Origin: Chryseobacterium oryctis
Lineage (GTDB): Bacteria > Bacteroidota > Bacteroidia > Flavobacteriales > Weeksellaceae
Direction of reading: 5' to 3'
NCBI RefSeq assembly: GCF_025971925.1
Contig: NZ_JAPDHV010000004.1
Span: 124,001-188,000 of the forward strand
DNA: 64,000 bases
The notes below the pieces were generated by a model. The model did not search any database. It had not been told where the DNA came from and was given only the letters and a program-made list of their open reading frames with translations. Position 1 is the stretch's first letter, and every line of letters begins with the position of its first letter. Both the position numbers and the translations under genes were made by a program. This document shows, piece after piece, positions 31,367-41,900 of this stretch.

Positions 31367-31390
31367 ATTTTTAACAATCTTTTTCACAAA

Positions 31391-31426
31391 AATAAAAATA
31401 AAAAACTCATCCGATAGAATGAGTTT
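31391..31426 (-). terminator. Intrinsic terminator between the 31449 gene and gldA
   Basis: Minus-strand AAACTCAT/ATGAGTTT stem with a T-rich tail. Confidence 0.7.
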
Positions 31427-31448
31427 AGTATATTTTTAAAAATTAAAA

Positions 31449-32012
31449 TTATTTTTTTGATTTTTTGTCTTTACCACTAGATGCAGGAGTTGCTGCAGAG
31501 GCTTGACTTGAGTTTGGTTTTGAAGAGTTTACATTGTTAATGGTAGTCGGTTTGTCGTACAGTGCAGACTTTCCTGTAGATTTTCCGAAAATCTTATCAA
31601 TTTGTTTTTTATTCAAAAATTGCGATTTCCCTACGTATTTTCTGTTCTTATTGATGAATTGAATAAACTGAACAGTGGGCTGACCATAATTTTTTTCAAA
31701 ATGGAGTTCAACGATATCATTGGGAAGTTCCAAAGTAGTATTTCCAATTGGAGGGTCGATAAAACCATCAGAAATCAATTTGTATAAACTCTCGACATCA
31801 GAATTTAGGTTTAAAAAAGAAAATGATCGAATGGTATTGAGATTACTGGTATTAATATCTTGATAATTGATTGTGAATTTATCGTCTTTTTTATATAAAC
31901 CAACGGAATTATCTTTACCAATTTCCACCAAAGTTTCGTTTTTCAATATTTTTATTTGTGAAAATACAGAAATACCGAACATACAAGTAAATAGTAGAAG
32001 TATTTTTCTCAT
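31449..32012 (-). CDS. Secreted protein of unknown function
   Basis: 187 residues with a signal peptide (1-19, ending SVFSQ). The central part is beta-rich with VQFIQFINKNRKYVGKSQFL, and the last 35 residues are a low-complexity Ser/Asn/Pro/Lys tail. Family not recognised. A terminator separates it from gldA. Confidence 0.65.
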   Translation of the reverse strand: MRKILLLFTCMFGISVFSQIKILKNETLVEIGKDNSVGLYKKDDKFTINYQDINTSNLNTIRSFSFLNLNSDVESLYKLISDGFIDPPIGNTTLELPNDIVELHFEKNYGQPTVQFIQFINKNRKYVGKSQFLNKKQIDKIFGKSTGKSALYDKPTTINNVNSSKPNSSQASAATPASSGKDKKSKK

Positions 32013-32881
32013 TTGACTGGGTTTTAATGTTTTATATAATTGGTGTACTTCATTTTAATAATAAAAACTCCTAAAATTAGCCTTTATTACCTAAAGCAAA
32101 AGTAACAATTTTTTTTAATATCAATAATGTTTAAATTATCAATATTACTTATTTTATTTAATATAGTTTATTAAGTTAACTCTTTATTAGTGGGGTTTTT
32201 CATGAGTTTGAATGGAATTATTATGTTAAACTGAATTGTTGTTTGTTTAAAATAATTTATTTCTGATTATTAATCCCGATTTACTGATTAACTTTTAATC
32301 TAAAAAAACAAATTTTATATAATTGATTGTTAAGTCTAGCTTTATACAATATATGCACCAAAAATGTCAGACTAATTATAAATTAATGTTTTTGAAAGTG
32401 TTTGAGCTTTTTGAAATAGGTGATGTGTTGTAAATTAAACTTTTTCTCATGTGTGTATTTTAAAAATTAAAGGTGCAAATTTAAATAAAAAATAATTGTT
32501 GATTTATACCAGTCTTTAATTTAATATGAATACATGTTTTTATATAACTTAATTTCTTAGGTAAAAACGTAAGAATAGCCTTTAAGTATACTTCTACAAC
32601 TTCAGCTTCTTCTGGTCATGTCTCAAATTTAGTGATGGCTATTTCAACTTCAAAGTTGGTGGTGTTTGGTTCAGTATTAGCGATGACGATTTCAATATTT
32701 GCATTGGAAAGTTTAATATGATTGATGATGACTCCCCGCTCTGCGAATTTTGTAACTTTGCGAATGTAAATAAAAAAAACTCGCGTTTTGCGAAGTTTTC
32801 CATTTTATAATGTAGCTATATTTCTATTTAAGAAATCTTTATGTTTTTTGTGGATGAAAATATTAATCATTTTAAAAGGAA
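32013..32881. other. AT-rich intergenic region without a supported gene
   Basis: About 870 bases with no convincing ORF on either strand. From about 32594 to 32814 the plus strand keeps one frame open (FNFKVGGVWFSISDDDFN... CEFCNF), but it lacks a start codon and looks like a decayed gene end. Near 32737-32800 the motif TTTGCGAA or close variants recurs three or four times. Confidence 0.5.
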
Positions 32882-32912
32882 TAAAAAAGCGTCACTTATC
32901 TTTAAGTGACGC
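32882..32912 (-). terminator. Intrinsic terminator after tRNA-Arg
   Basis: GCGTCACTTA/TAAGTGACGC stem followed on the minus strand by six T. Confidence 0.85.
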
Positions 32913-32923
32913 CATTTGGCTTT

Positions 32924-33000
32924 TGGTGAGCTCGACAGGATTCAAACCTGTAACCTTCTGAGCCGTAATCAGATGCGCTATTCAGTTGCGCCACGAGCCC
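32924..33000 (-). tRNA. tRNA-Arg (anticodon ACG)
   Basis: A complete 77-nt cloverleaf including encoded CCA. Acceptor GGGCTCG/CGAGCTC, D arm GCGC...GCGC, anticodon stem TCTGA/TCAGA with loop TTACGGC (anticodon ACG at 32964-32966), T arm ACAGG/CCTGT with TTTGAAT. It reads CGU, and CGC/CGA once A34 is deaminated to inosine. Confidence 0.95.
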
Positions 33001-33027
33001 GTTGTTTCCTTGTTGTTTTAAGGTTTG

Positions 33028-33035
33028 CAAATATA
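33028..33035 (-). promoter_or_regulatory. -7 promoter element TATATTTG of tRNA-Arg
   Basis: Exact TAnnTTTG on the minus strand, 27 bases upstream of the mature tRNA 5' end. Confidence 0.55.
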
Positions 33036-33059
33036 GCACTTTTTTCTTTTCTTTGAAAG

Positions 33060-34106
33060 ATGAAGCTAAGAATTTTACTATTAATAGCATTTTTTACGCT
33101 AAACTCCTGTAAAAGAGAACAAAAAAAAATGTCGTCGGATTGGATCTCAATATCAAAAAAGGTTCAATATAAAGAGAATACGAACGTTTTGGAGGTGAAA
33201 TCAGGGAATTATACTTATAGTTTTAGGTCAGAACAGGTTCCTTTTAAGAAAATTGTTATGTTGAATGCAAGTTTGATAGGATATATTTCTGAATTAGATG
33301 CTGAGAATCTTATCGTAGGAGTTTCGAGCCCTGAATATATTTATTCGGAAAAGATTCAAAATTTAATTAAGGAAGGTAAAATTCAGTATGTGGGAAATGA
33401 GCAGAAATATGATGTTGAAAAAATTATTTCCTTAAAACCGGATGCCATTTTCACAAATCATGTTGCAAGTTTTGATAATACTTATGAATTACTTAGAAAT
33501 AACGGAATTCAGGTTATTTTTTTAGATGAATACTTAGAACAGAAACCGTTAGAAAAAACAGGATATATCAAACTTTTTGGTAAACTGCTTGGAAAAGATA
33601 AAGAGGCAGAAGCAAAGTATCATGAAATTGAAAAAAACTACAATAGTTTAAAGCAATTAGCAGCAAAGTCATCTGTAAAACCAATCGTTTTAGCGAATGA
33701 AATGTATGGTGATATTTGGTATCTTCCTGGTGGAAAAACGTCTTTGGCTAATTATATTTCTGATGCTAATGCTCATTATATTTTAAAGGATAATAATGAC
33801 GAAAAGGCTGTTACAATGAGTTTTGAAGAAGTTTTTGCTAAATCTTCTCAGGTTCAATATTGGGTAAATGCCGGAAGTCATACATCCAAAAAAGAAATGG
33901 AGAATGTTAATCAGTTTTACAATAAACTAGAGGTTTTCAAAAAAGGTAAAGTTTACGGAGTTGCTCATAAAGTAAAGCAAAATGCAAACGATTTTTATGA
34001 AAGCGGAGTGGTAAGATGTGACCTTGTTTTACAAGATTATATTAAAATTTTTCATCCTGAACTTTTAACCGATAAGCAATTCACTTATATGTCAGAATTA
34101 AAATAA
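33060..34106 (+). CDS. ABC transporter substrate-binding lipoprotein (iron-complex/cobalamin type)
   Basis: 348 residues; lipoprotein signal MKLRILLLIAFFTLNSC (Cys17). The FecB/BtuF-like fold shows as KKIVMLNASLIGYISELDA, IVGVSSPEYI, VEKIISLKPDAIF and a long connecting helix around residues 170-205. It probably binds a siderophore, haem or cobalamin. No permease or ATPase lies next to it, so the ligand is open. Confidence 0.75.
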   Translation: MKLRILLLIAFFTLNSCKREQKKMSSDWISISKKVQYKENTNVLEVKSGNYTYSFRSEQVPFKKIVMLNASLIGYISELDAENLIVGVSSPEYIYSEKIQNLIKEGKIQYVGNEQKYDVEKIISLKPDAIFTNHVASFDNTYELLRNNGIQVIFLDEYLEQKPLEKTGYIKLFGKLLGKDKEAEAKYHEIEKNYNSLKQLAAKSSVKPIVLANEMYGDIWYLPGGKTSLANYISDANAHYILKDNNDEKAVTMSFEEVFAKSSQVQYWVNAGSHTSKKEMENVNQFYNKLEVFKKGKVYGVAHKVKQNANDFYESGVVRCDLVLQDYIKIFHPELLTDKQFTYMSELK

Positions 34107-34147
34107 CTCGACAGATTTCCTTATTTTTGTACTTTCTTTTTAATATT

Positions 34148-34792
34148 ATGTGGAAAAAAATTAAACAATTTCTGTTTATAGTTTTGGTACTCAATGTAGT
34201 ATTTGTTGTTTGGGGGAGATTCTTCAATCCGCCTATTACAATCACTCAAATTGGAGGGCTTTTTGAATATGGTAAGCTGAAAAGAGACTATATTTCTTAT
34301 GATGAAATGGGAAATAATGTAAAGAGAGCCGTAATTGCTTCTGAAGACCAAAAATTCTTTATCCATAATGGTTTTGATTATACTGCTATTGAAAAAGCAA
34401 TGGAGCATAATGAAAAAGGGAAAAAAATAAGAGGAGGAAGTACGATTTCACAACAAACGGCTAAAAATATTTTTCTTTGGCAGGGCAGAAGCTGGTTTAG
34501 AAAAGGGTTGGAAGCAGTTTATACTTTTATTATTGAAAAAGCTTGGGGCAAAGATGTTATTCTGGAAAGGTATCTGAATTCAATAGAAATGGGGCAGGGA
34601 GTTTTTGGCGTAGAAGCAGCGGCCGAATATTATTTTGGAAAACAATCTAAAGATCTTACAACTTCTGAAGCAGCTTGGATTGCTACCGTTTTACCCAATC
34701 CGAAGAAGTATGATCCCAAAAATCCTTCTGCATATTTAAGGAAGAAGCACAATTGGATCATGAGACAAATGAGGAATGTAAGTTTGAAATAG
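34148..34792 (+). CDS. mtgA: Monofunctional peptidoglycan transglycosylase (GT51)
   Basis: 214 residues from the ATG at 34148 (MWKKIKQF; the earlier TTG is less likely). One N-terminal membrane segment, then GT51 motifs: VIASEDQKFFIHNGFD (catalytic Glu), RGGSTISQQTAKN, KDVILERYLNSIEMG and AAEYYFGKQ. There is no transpeptidase domain. It polymerises lipid II into glycan strands. Confidence 0.9.
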   Translation: MWKKIKQFLFIVLVLNVVFVVWGRFFNPPITITQIGGLFEYGKLKRDYISYDEMGNNVKRAVIASEDQKFFIHNGFDYTAIEKAMEHNEKGKKIRGGSTISQQTAKNIFLWQGRSWFRKGLEAVYTFIIEKAWGKDVILERYLNSIEMGQGVFGVEAAAEYYFGKQSKDLTTSEAAWIATVLPNPKKYDPKNPSAYLRKKHNWIMRQMRNVSLK

Positions 34793-34805
34793 TATCTTTG
34801 TACTA

Positions 34806-36836
34806 ATGAAATTTTTTAATTCCAGTATAAGTTTTGATTCGGTTCTTAAAAAATACTTTTCATTTAAGAACGAAACACTTTCTCTTGACCCTTTTGCAGA
34901 GTTTTTAGATAGTGTTAAAAGAGCTGATTTTACTGATGTTCTTAATTTTTTCAGAAATAATCCTGTTATTACTGAAAATTTTAAACATTATATTCATCAT
35001 ATTTTTGAAGAAAAATCTTTCAATTTATCTTTGACAGAAGCTAATGTTTTATCAGAGAATGCTTTCTTTCCCGAACTTAAAAAAAGGATTATTAATACGA
35101 TTTTACCTCCGGTTGTTAATGAAAAGACGGTTTGGTATATGATTGATAATGTAAGTTTGAGTCCTAAAAAAGATTTAAATTATCTTCATAATCTTCCTGA
35201 AAATGAGATTGATGAATTTTTCAATATTCTTGAAATTTCTGATTTTATTAGAAAGCCAAATGTAAAAAAAGAACTGATTTTTGCCATGAATATCCTTTCT
35301 TGGCGTGTGACAGGAGCAGCGTTGGAAGTTGAAGTAGTGAGAATGGCTCCGGAATATCGAAATTTTGATAATCCGTTTTTAGCGTTACAGAACGAGTTGG
35401 AAAATCTTGCTGATGAATTCAATAAAAATATTATTAATCAGTTAAGTTCTAAAGACAGCCGATACAAACAAATAAAAATATATATTGAGCAATGTCTTGA
35501 ATTTGTAAATATTGCTTTCAAAAACTCATCTAAATATGGTATTTCAGGGAAAATCAACCAATCTCTTCTAAAAATTCGTCAACAGATACAAAGAATTTTT
35601 GAAATCGTTCAGTTGCTTATTGTTGATGAAGAAAAAGATGTTTCTATCAAATCAAAACAGTTGATTTTTAATATTTTAAGTTACAAATCTCATAAAAATA
35701 ATATTACAGAATTAATCAATGATAGTACAAGATTAATTTCTCATCTTATTACAAATCACACAGCAGAAACGGGAACTCATTATATTACTTCAAGCCGAAA
35801 AGAATATATGAGTATGTTCTATAAAGCAAGTGGTGGTGGTATTATTGTAGGAGCATTGTGTGTCTTGAAAATGCTTTACGGATATGTTCCCGGAAGTGAT
35901 TTTTCACATGCATTCTTATATTCCCTGAATTATGCGATGGGATTTATTATGATTTATCTTATGGGCTTTACTTTGGCGACAAAACAGCCGGCGATGACGG
36001 CTGCAACCATGACCAAAGTTTTATCGGAAGAAGGAAATAACAAAAAAAATAATACAGAATTTGCTCATTTGGTTTCAAAATTATTTCGAAGCCAATTTAT
36101 TGCATTTGTAGGGAATGTTTTACTGTCGTTTCCTATTGCTTTGGCAATAATTTATGGATTGGATGTGTTTTTCTCTCAGAATTTGGCAACCGACAAATCA
36201 GATAAATTACTGAAAGATTTAGATCCGTTTAAATCTAAAGCTATTTTACATGCAAGTATAGCTGGTTTTTATCTTTTTATTTCTGGGATTATTTCAGGAA
36301 ATATAGGTAATAATTCTGTCTTTTATCAGATACCGGAAAGGATTGCTAAGAATATTTCTATAAGAAGAATTTTTGGTAGAAAATTTGCAAAAAGTTTGTC
36401 AAAATATTACGCTAAAAACTGGGCGGGAATAGCTTCAAACTTCTGGTTTGGGGTTTTTCTTGGTGCAACAGCTCCGGTTGGCTTGTTCTTCGGATTAGAT
36501 TTAGATATTCGACACATTACTTTTGCTGCGGGTAATTTTGCGCTTGGTCTTTATGGAAAGGATTTCTCTATTGATTTGTATACTTTCTGGATCTCGTTTG
36601 TAACTGTATTTTTGATAGGATTCTTTAATTTCTTGGTGAGTTTCAGTTTGTCAATGTTTTTGGCGTTCAGATCTAGAAAGCTAAACTTTGGACAGGTAAG
36701 TGAGATTTATAAAGAAATCTTCAAATATTTCATGAAGCATCCTTTAAAATTCTTTTTGCCATTACGTTCAAGATTAGATAAAAAAGCAGACGAATTAATG
36801 AGCAATACAGTTTCTACAAAATCTGAAGATCATTAA
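34806..36836 (+). CDS. Large membrane protein of the PF10136 'site-specific recombinase' family
   Basis: 676 residues. The N-terminal half (about 1-330) is soluble and helical. The C-terminal half has about six membrane segments (GGGIIVGALCVLKMLYG, LSFPIALAIIYGL, WFGVFLGATAPVG and others). The family is called site-specific recombinase by history, but it carries no recognisable recombinase catalytic motif and is a membrane protein of unknown role. It starts 13 bases after mtgA, so the two may be co-transcribed. Confidence 0.65.
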   Translation: MKFFNSSISFDSVLKKYFSFKNETLSLDPFAEFLDSVKRADFTDVLNFFRNNPVITENFKHYIHHIFEEKSFNLSLTEANVLSENAFFPELKKRIINTILPPVVNEKTVWYMIDNVSLSPKKDLNYLHNLPENEIDEFFNILEISDFIRKPNVKKELIFAMNILSWRVTGAALEVEVVRMAPEYRNFDNPFLALQNELENLADEFNKNIINQLSSKDSRYKQIKIYIEQCLEFVNIAFKNSSKYGISGKINQSLLKIRQQIQRIFEIVQLLIVDEEKDVSIKSKQLIFNILSYKSHKNNITELINDSTRLISHLITNHTAETGTHYITSSRKEYMSMFYKASGGGIIVGALCVLKMLYGYVPGSDFSHAFLYSLNYAMGFIMIYLMGFTLATKQPAMTAATMTKVLSEEGNNKKNNTEFAHLVSKLFRSQFIAFVGNVLLSFPIALAIIYGLDVFFSQNLATDKSDKLLKDLDPFKSKAILHASIAGFYLFISGIISGNIGNNSVFYQIPERIAKNISIRRIFGRKFAKSLSKYYAKNWAGIASNFWFGVFLGATAPVGLFFGLDLDIRHITFAAGNFALGLYGKDFSIDLYTFWISFVTVFLIGFFNFLVSFSLSMFLAFRSRKLNFGQVSEIYKEIFKYFMKHPLKFFLPLRSRLDKKADELMSNTVSTKSEDH

Positions 36837-37110
36837 ATTTGTCTTCCCCAAATTTTGCCTGAAATTTCTTTAAATAAAAGCTTTTTCGCATTTTAAAATC
36901 GTTTTTTAAAAGAGGTGAATCTATTTCGATAATAATACATTTATCTTCAATATTCACGCTTTTTATTTCGGTGAAAAGACTTTCGTCTAGATAGTCTTCA
37001 AGAAAGTCTTTGATTTCAAAAGCTAATAATTTACCTTCAAAACCATGAATTTTTGCAAAAGCTTTTACCAATTCAGAGGACTGGAATTCTCGTTTTTTAT
37101 TCTTCTTCAT
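36814..37110 (-). CDS. DUF721 (DciA-like) protein
   Basis: 98 residues from the ATG at 37110 (MKKNKKREF; an in-frame TTG at 37125 would overlap recF). DUF721 proteins are commonly encoded beside recF, as here. The family includes DciA, a helicase loader in bacteria lacking DnaC; function in this lineage is not shown. Its end overlaps the converging gene by 23 bp. Confidence 0.75.
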   Translation of the reverse strand: MKKNKKREFQSSELVKAFAKIHGFEGKLLAFEIKDFLEDYLDESLFTEIKSVNIEDKCIIIEIDSPLLKNDFKMRKSFYLKKFQAKFGEDKFNDLQIL

Positions 37111-37114
37111 TGCT

Positions 37115-38194
37115 TTAAACCTCAAAAATTATACTTTCTTCATTTATTTTTTTTACCACATTTTCAGTACGTTCTCTGTGAGTATCGGTAATGAAAATTT
37201 GTCCGAAATTTTCCTGATTTACAAGTTCTATCAATTGAGAAACTCTGGTATCGTCCAGCTTATCAAAAATGTCATCTAATAAAAGAATGGGTATCTTGTT
37301 TGTCAGTTCTTTTACAAGACTCATTTGGGCTAGTTTTAGTGAAATCAAGAATGATTTTTGTTGCCCTTGTGAGCCAGTTTTTTTGATTAAAACAGAATTC
37401 ATTTCAAAAAGTAAATCATCTTTGTGAATACCTTTTGAGGTGTAAGTTAACATTCTGTCTCTTTCAAGGCTTTCTTTTAAAAGATTTTCGAATGTTTCGT
37501 TCAGTAAATGAGATTTGTAGATAACCGAAACAGTTTCTTTTCCGCCTGAAATTATTTGATAAAAATTTTGAACAATAGGATTTAATCTTTCAACAAAACT
37601 TCTTCTTTTTTCAAAAATTTTAGTTCCAAATTTTATAATCGGATCATCATAAATTTCAAGAGAATCTTTATCCCAAACTCTGTTTTTAGCAAAGTATTTT
37701 AATAAAGCATTTCTTTGTTGTATGGTTTTTTGGTACTGAATCAAATCGAAAAGATATTCAGAATCAGTCTGAGAAATCATTGAATCCAGAAACTTTCGTC
37801 TGCTTTCCCCGGAGTCAGAAATTAGATTAGAATCATAAGGAGATATCATCACACTTGGCAGGTAACCAATATGATCTGCTAATCTGTCATAGCTTTTATC
37901 GTTCTTTTTGATGATTTTTTTTGCTTCTTTGGGCTGGGTGATTCTGATGATATCTTCGCTGCCATCGTTTTGTATTTCTGCTTCGATGGTGAAGAAATCC
38001 TCATCTTTTTTGATATTGTTGAGGTCGGTATTACCTAGGAAACTTTTACCAACAGAAAGATAATGGAGAGCATCTAAAATATTTGTTTTTCCCACTCCGT
38101 TATTTCCGATAAAACAGTTAATTTGAGGTGAGAACTCGAACTTTTTTTCAGAATGGTTCTTAAAATTATAAAGGGAAAGTTTCTTGATAATCAT
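37115..38194 (-). CDS. recF: DNA replication/repair protein RecF
   Basis: 359 residues. Walker A IGNNGVGKTNILDAL (about 29-43), signature region GSQGQQKSFLISLKLAQ, Walker B ILLLDDIFDKLDD and ITDTHRE. N terminus IKKLSLYNFKNH is typical. It loads RecA at single-stranded DNA gaps. It begins four bases after the membrane-protein gene upstream, suggesting an operon of three minus-strand genes. Confidence 0.95.
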   Translation of the reverse strand: MIIKKLSLYNFKNHSEKKFEFSPQINCFIGNNGVGKTNILDALHYLSVGKSFLGNTDLNNIKKDEDFFTIEAEIQNDGSEDIIRITQPKEAKKIIKKNDKSYDRLADHIGYLPSVMISPYDSNLISDSGESRRKFLDSMISQTDSEYLFDLIQYQKTIQQRNALLKYFAKNRVWDKDSLEIYDDPIIKFGTKIFEKRRSFVERLNPIVQNFYQIISGGKETVSVIYKSHLLNETFENLLKESLERDRMLTYTSKGIHKDDLLFEMNSVLIKKTGSQGQQKSFLISLKLAQMSLVKELTNKIPILLLDDIFDKLDDTRVSQLIELVNQENFGQIFITDTHRERTENVVKKINEESIIFEV

Positions 38195-38197
38195 TTG

Positions 38198-38953
38198 TCA
38201 AAAATACTTCATTATTCCTAAAAATAAAAAAGGAAGTACCGAGCAAGTTTCTACTCCGAAAGAAAAGTAAACGTCATCTCTTTTATTCTCAGAGAAATAT
38301 ATAAGAATATAAGCAATAATACCGGAAAGAAAAAAAGCTATGGAAAAATCTAATTTCAAGTAAAAAATTGAAAGAATGTTGCTTATGAATACCAACAAGT
38401 AGGCAATGTATTTTGTATTTTGAACTCCAATCAACATTGGGAATGTTTTAACAGTATCACTCTTCATATCTCGAATATCAAAGGGTAAAACTAACGCTGT
38501 GATGAAAAAAAAGCTGATTAAGAATATGGGTAAATTAATTTCAGGCAAGGTGAGCCAAGCATTGACAAGAGCCCAGACTAAACCAACATAGAATACTTTT
38601 AGTAAAGGGATTTTTCTAATGTAAACATCGAGAAAGAAACTGTTGTAAAGTAATCCTAATACAACAATAATCAACCATTTTATTAATCTTATCTCATTGT
38701 GATTGTGATAAATAAGAAATGCACAAACTACACCTGCAATAATGTTTATTGTTAAAATTTTAAAGAAATATTTGGTGAATTGATATTTTGTATAAAGATA
38801 TCCGCTGAAATATGTAATAAAAATTAATAAGACGGAAGGGAAACGGAATGTGTTTTGCTCTTCCATGAAAAATACTGCAAAAAGAGTTCCCATTAAAGAG
38901 ACATAGATTTGACTGTCTATAACGAATTTTTTCAGTAATTTTAAGAAGTTCAT
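38198..38953 (-). CDS. UbiA-like prenyltransferase-family membrane protein
   Basis: 251 residues with seven to eight membrane segments. The second Asp-rich motif of UbiA enzymes is recognisable in LPFDIRDMKSDTVKTFPMLIG; the first (NDxxDxxxD) is not evident, so activity is uncertain. First gene of the recF operon, with its start 18 bases from the divergent A2M gene. Confidence 0.5.
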   Translation of the reverse strand: MNFLKLLKKFVIDSQIYVSLMGTLFAVFFMEEQNTFRFPSVLLIFITYFSGYLYTKYQFTKYFFKILTINIIAGVVCAFLIYHNHNEIRLIKWLIIVVLGLLYNSFFLDVYIRKIPLLKVFYVGLVWALVNAWLTLPEINLPIFLISFFFITALVLPFDIRDMKSDTVKTFPMLIGVQNTKYIAYLLVFISNILSIFYLKLDFSIAFFLSGIIAYILIYFSENKRDDVYFSFGVETCSVLPFLFLGIMKYF

Positions 38954-38971
38954 TCATCAAAAATAACATTT

Positions 38972-41900
38972 ATGAAAAGATTTTCCAAGATTTTTCTGCT
39001 TTTGCTTTTAATATTGAATTTTTCCGTTGTTTTTGCTCAGAAATATTATGATGAGCAATGGAAAAAAATAGAAGAAAATAGTAAAAAAGGAACATATAAA
39101 TCTAGCCTTCCTATAGTTTTGGAGATACAAAAACAAGCCATGAAAGAAAATAATACCTTACAGCTTATTCGCTCACTGAAAGCCGAGTTTAGTATTGTGA
39201 ATCAAACGGTTGATGATGATAAAAATGATGCTGCATCACAATTTTTTAGTAAAATTCAAAATGCTGAAAAACAATTGAAAGGTGATGAAAAGATTGTTTT
39301 TAAAGTTTTATCAAACAATTTTTTCATGGACTATTACAACCAGAATTCTTGGAAAATAAATGGCAGAACAAATTTGAATTCACAAGATATTTCACAAATT
39401 GAAACATGGAGTAAACTCGATTTTAAAAATTATTTAGCTGAAATTTTTAAGGAATTAGACTTGCAGAAAGCGGAGATGAGAAAAGTTTCTTTAGCAAAAT
39501 ATCAAGACCTTTTTTCTAATACAAAAGATATTGCCTTTTTTCCGACTTTGTCAGATTGGTATGGCTTAAAAAAGGTGGATTTTCTTTCAGATAATGGACT
39601 TTTTACTAAAAATGAACTTGCAGAGAATAGAAAACAGATAGATGGTATTTTTGATGAATTAATTGCTCAGAATAATGGAAATCCTAAGCTGTATTTCATG
39701 CATCAAAAGCTGGAGGAAAGCTGTACTTTCAACCAATGTAAAGATAAATTGGAGCAGCTTAGAAATCTTGTAAAATATAGCACCGAAGGTGATTACAAAG
39801 TTTTGTTGATGGAGCAGATGATGTCTGAGCTGGTTTCTAAGAAACAACAAAAAGCAGCTTTGGAAATTGCTAATGATGCCAAAAAACAATATCCCAAATC
39901 TCCTTTTTTAGAAAATATAAAGAATAAGGAAAATCAGATTACAAATCCAAGTCTGAATATCAGATATGAGGAACAAACTCAAAGCAATTTGCCGATTCAT
40001 CTTTTTGTAGAGCATAAAAATGTCTCTGAATTTTCTCTTGCTATTTATGAAGTTAAAGAAGATTTTACTTCATTTTTACAGTATACGAGAAACTCATATT
40101 CAAATATGTTTTCTAAGGTTAAAAAGAATTTGATAAGAAAAGAAAACTATCAATTACCCAATTTAGGAGATTATAATTTGTATAGCACATCGCTGGAAAT
40201 CAAACCACTCCCGTCGGGAATTTATGTTGCGGAATATAAAGTTAACGAGGCAGAACAAAGTGATGTTAATTCAAATCAGAATTTTTATTTCTTAGTTTCT
40301 AATAATAAAATTATTTATCAAAATAAAAACGATAGAAATCAGCTTTTAAACGAGTTGAAGTTGGTAAACAGTGAAAATGGCAAGGCTCAGATTAATGAAT
40401 CTCTTACTTTTTATGAGTTTGTAGCCAACAATACATTGAATAAATCGGATGGAAAAACTAACGAAAAAGGTGTTTTTAAATTTCCAACTACTAAAAGTAA
40501 AGAATATTACAGAACATATCTGATTTCCCAGCCTAAAACCAACGATTTTCAGTTGATGCAGGTGTACGGAAATAATGATTATGTTGATAATTATAATCCG
40601 AATAAAGAAAACCGTACACAATCTCAGATTTTCACAGACAGAGCAATCTACAGACCCGGACAAACGGTTTATTTCAAAACAATTGTCACACAAATTAATA
40701 AGGAAGTTGAGTCTGTATCTTCAGGATTGAAGCAAAGAATCACACTTTTAGATGCTAATAATGAAGAAGTTTCTTCTCAAGACTTTACAACTAACGAATT
40801 TGGTTCTTATCATGGAAGTTTTATCCTTCCTAAAGGAAAGCTCAACGGAACTTTTTATTTAAGAGCAAACAATGATACATATAAAGAAATAAGAGTTGAA
40901 GAGTACAAAAGGCCTAAGTTTGAGGTAACTTTCGAGCCTGTAAAAGAGGAATATAAATATGGACAGACCATCGAACTGAAAGGTAAAGCAATGATGTTTT
41001 CAGGAGTTGCTTTAAGTAATACAACGGTAAATTATGAAATCAAAAAACGTAATATTCGTTGGAGATATTTCTGGTGGTATCCTCAAGGGAACGACAATGA
41101 AAATTCTATTCTTGGAGAAGCTAAAACCAATGAAAAAGGAGAATTTGTTATTAAGTTGGATTTGAAAAAAGACGAAAAATTAGAAGGAATTCAGATTGAT
41201 AATTACGAAATTAATGCTTCTGTTACAGATATTAACGGAGAAACTCAATCTGCCGAAACTCAATTAAAAGTAGCTTCTGTTTCGCATTACATCAAAGCTG
41301 AGGAAGTGAAAAATGTTTTTGCTGACGAAAATGTAAAACTGAAAGTTGAAACCAAAAATTATAATGAGCAAAATCTTAAAAAATCTTATCAGGTTAAGCT
41401 CTCAAAACTAGAAGTACCGAATAGAATTTTTAGAGATAATTTTAAATCGGTTATTCAGAATTTACCAAAACTGAGCAAAGATGAATTTATTAGCAAATTT
41501 CCACATGATTTATTTGATAAAAATTACGAGCAGAAGAATTGGAAATCAAAAGTGATTAGTACTAAATCTGAACAATCTGAAACATTAGATTTAGGGAAAT
41601 TAGAAGCGGGAGATTATCAGTTGGAATTATTTAACATCGAAGGAAAAGATACCATAAAAACATCTCAGAATTTCAGTGTTTGGGATAAAAATACTCTAAA
41701 ACCAGTTCAGAAAACTTTCTTAACGGTTTTGGAGCCAAAAAATGAATTTTCAAGAGGTGAAAAGGCAAAAATCTATGCATACTCTTCAATTCCTGATGCT
41801 TTAGTGAATGTTTTTGTGCAGGATGGTTCAGGAAAAACCATTTCTGAGGTTCATCAATTTAAAAATGGAGTATTGGAATATTTGGTTGATGTTCCAAAAG

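Noticed and set aside
32902..33090. 62-codon minus-strand frame.
   Set aside because: It runs through the tRNA-Arg gene and its terminator.
34806..36836. Family name 'site-specific recombinase' suggesting a mobile element or integron.
   Set aside because: The protein is half membrane-embedded, has no recombinase active-site motif, and no att sites or mobile genes lie around it.
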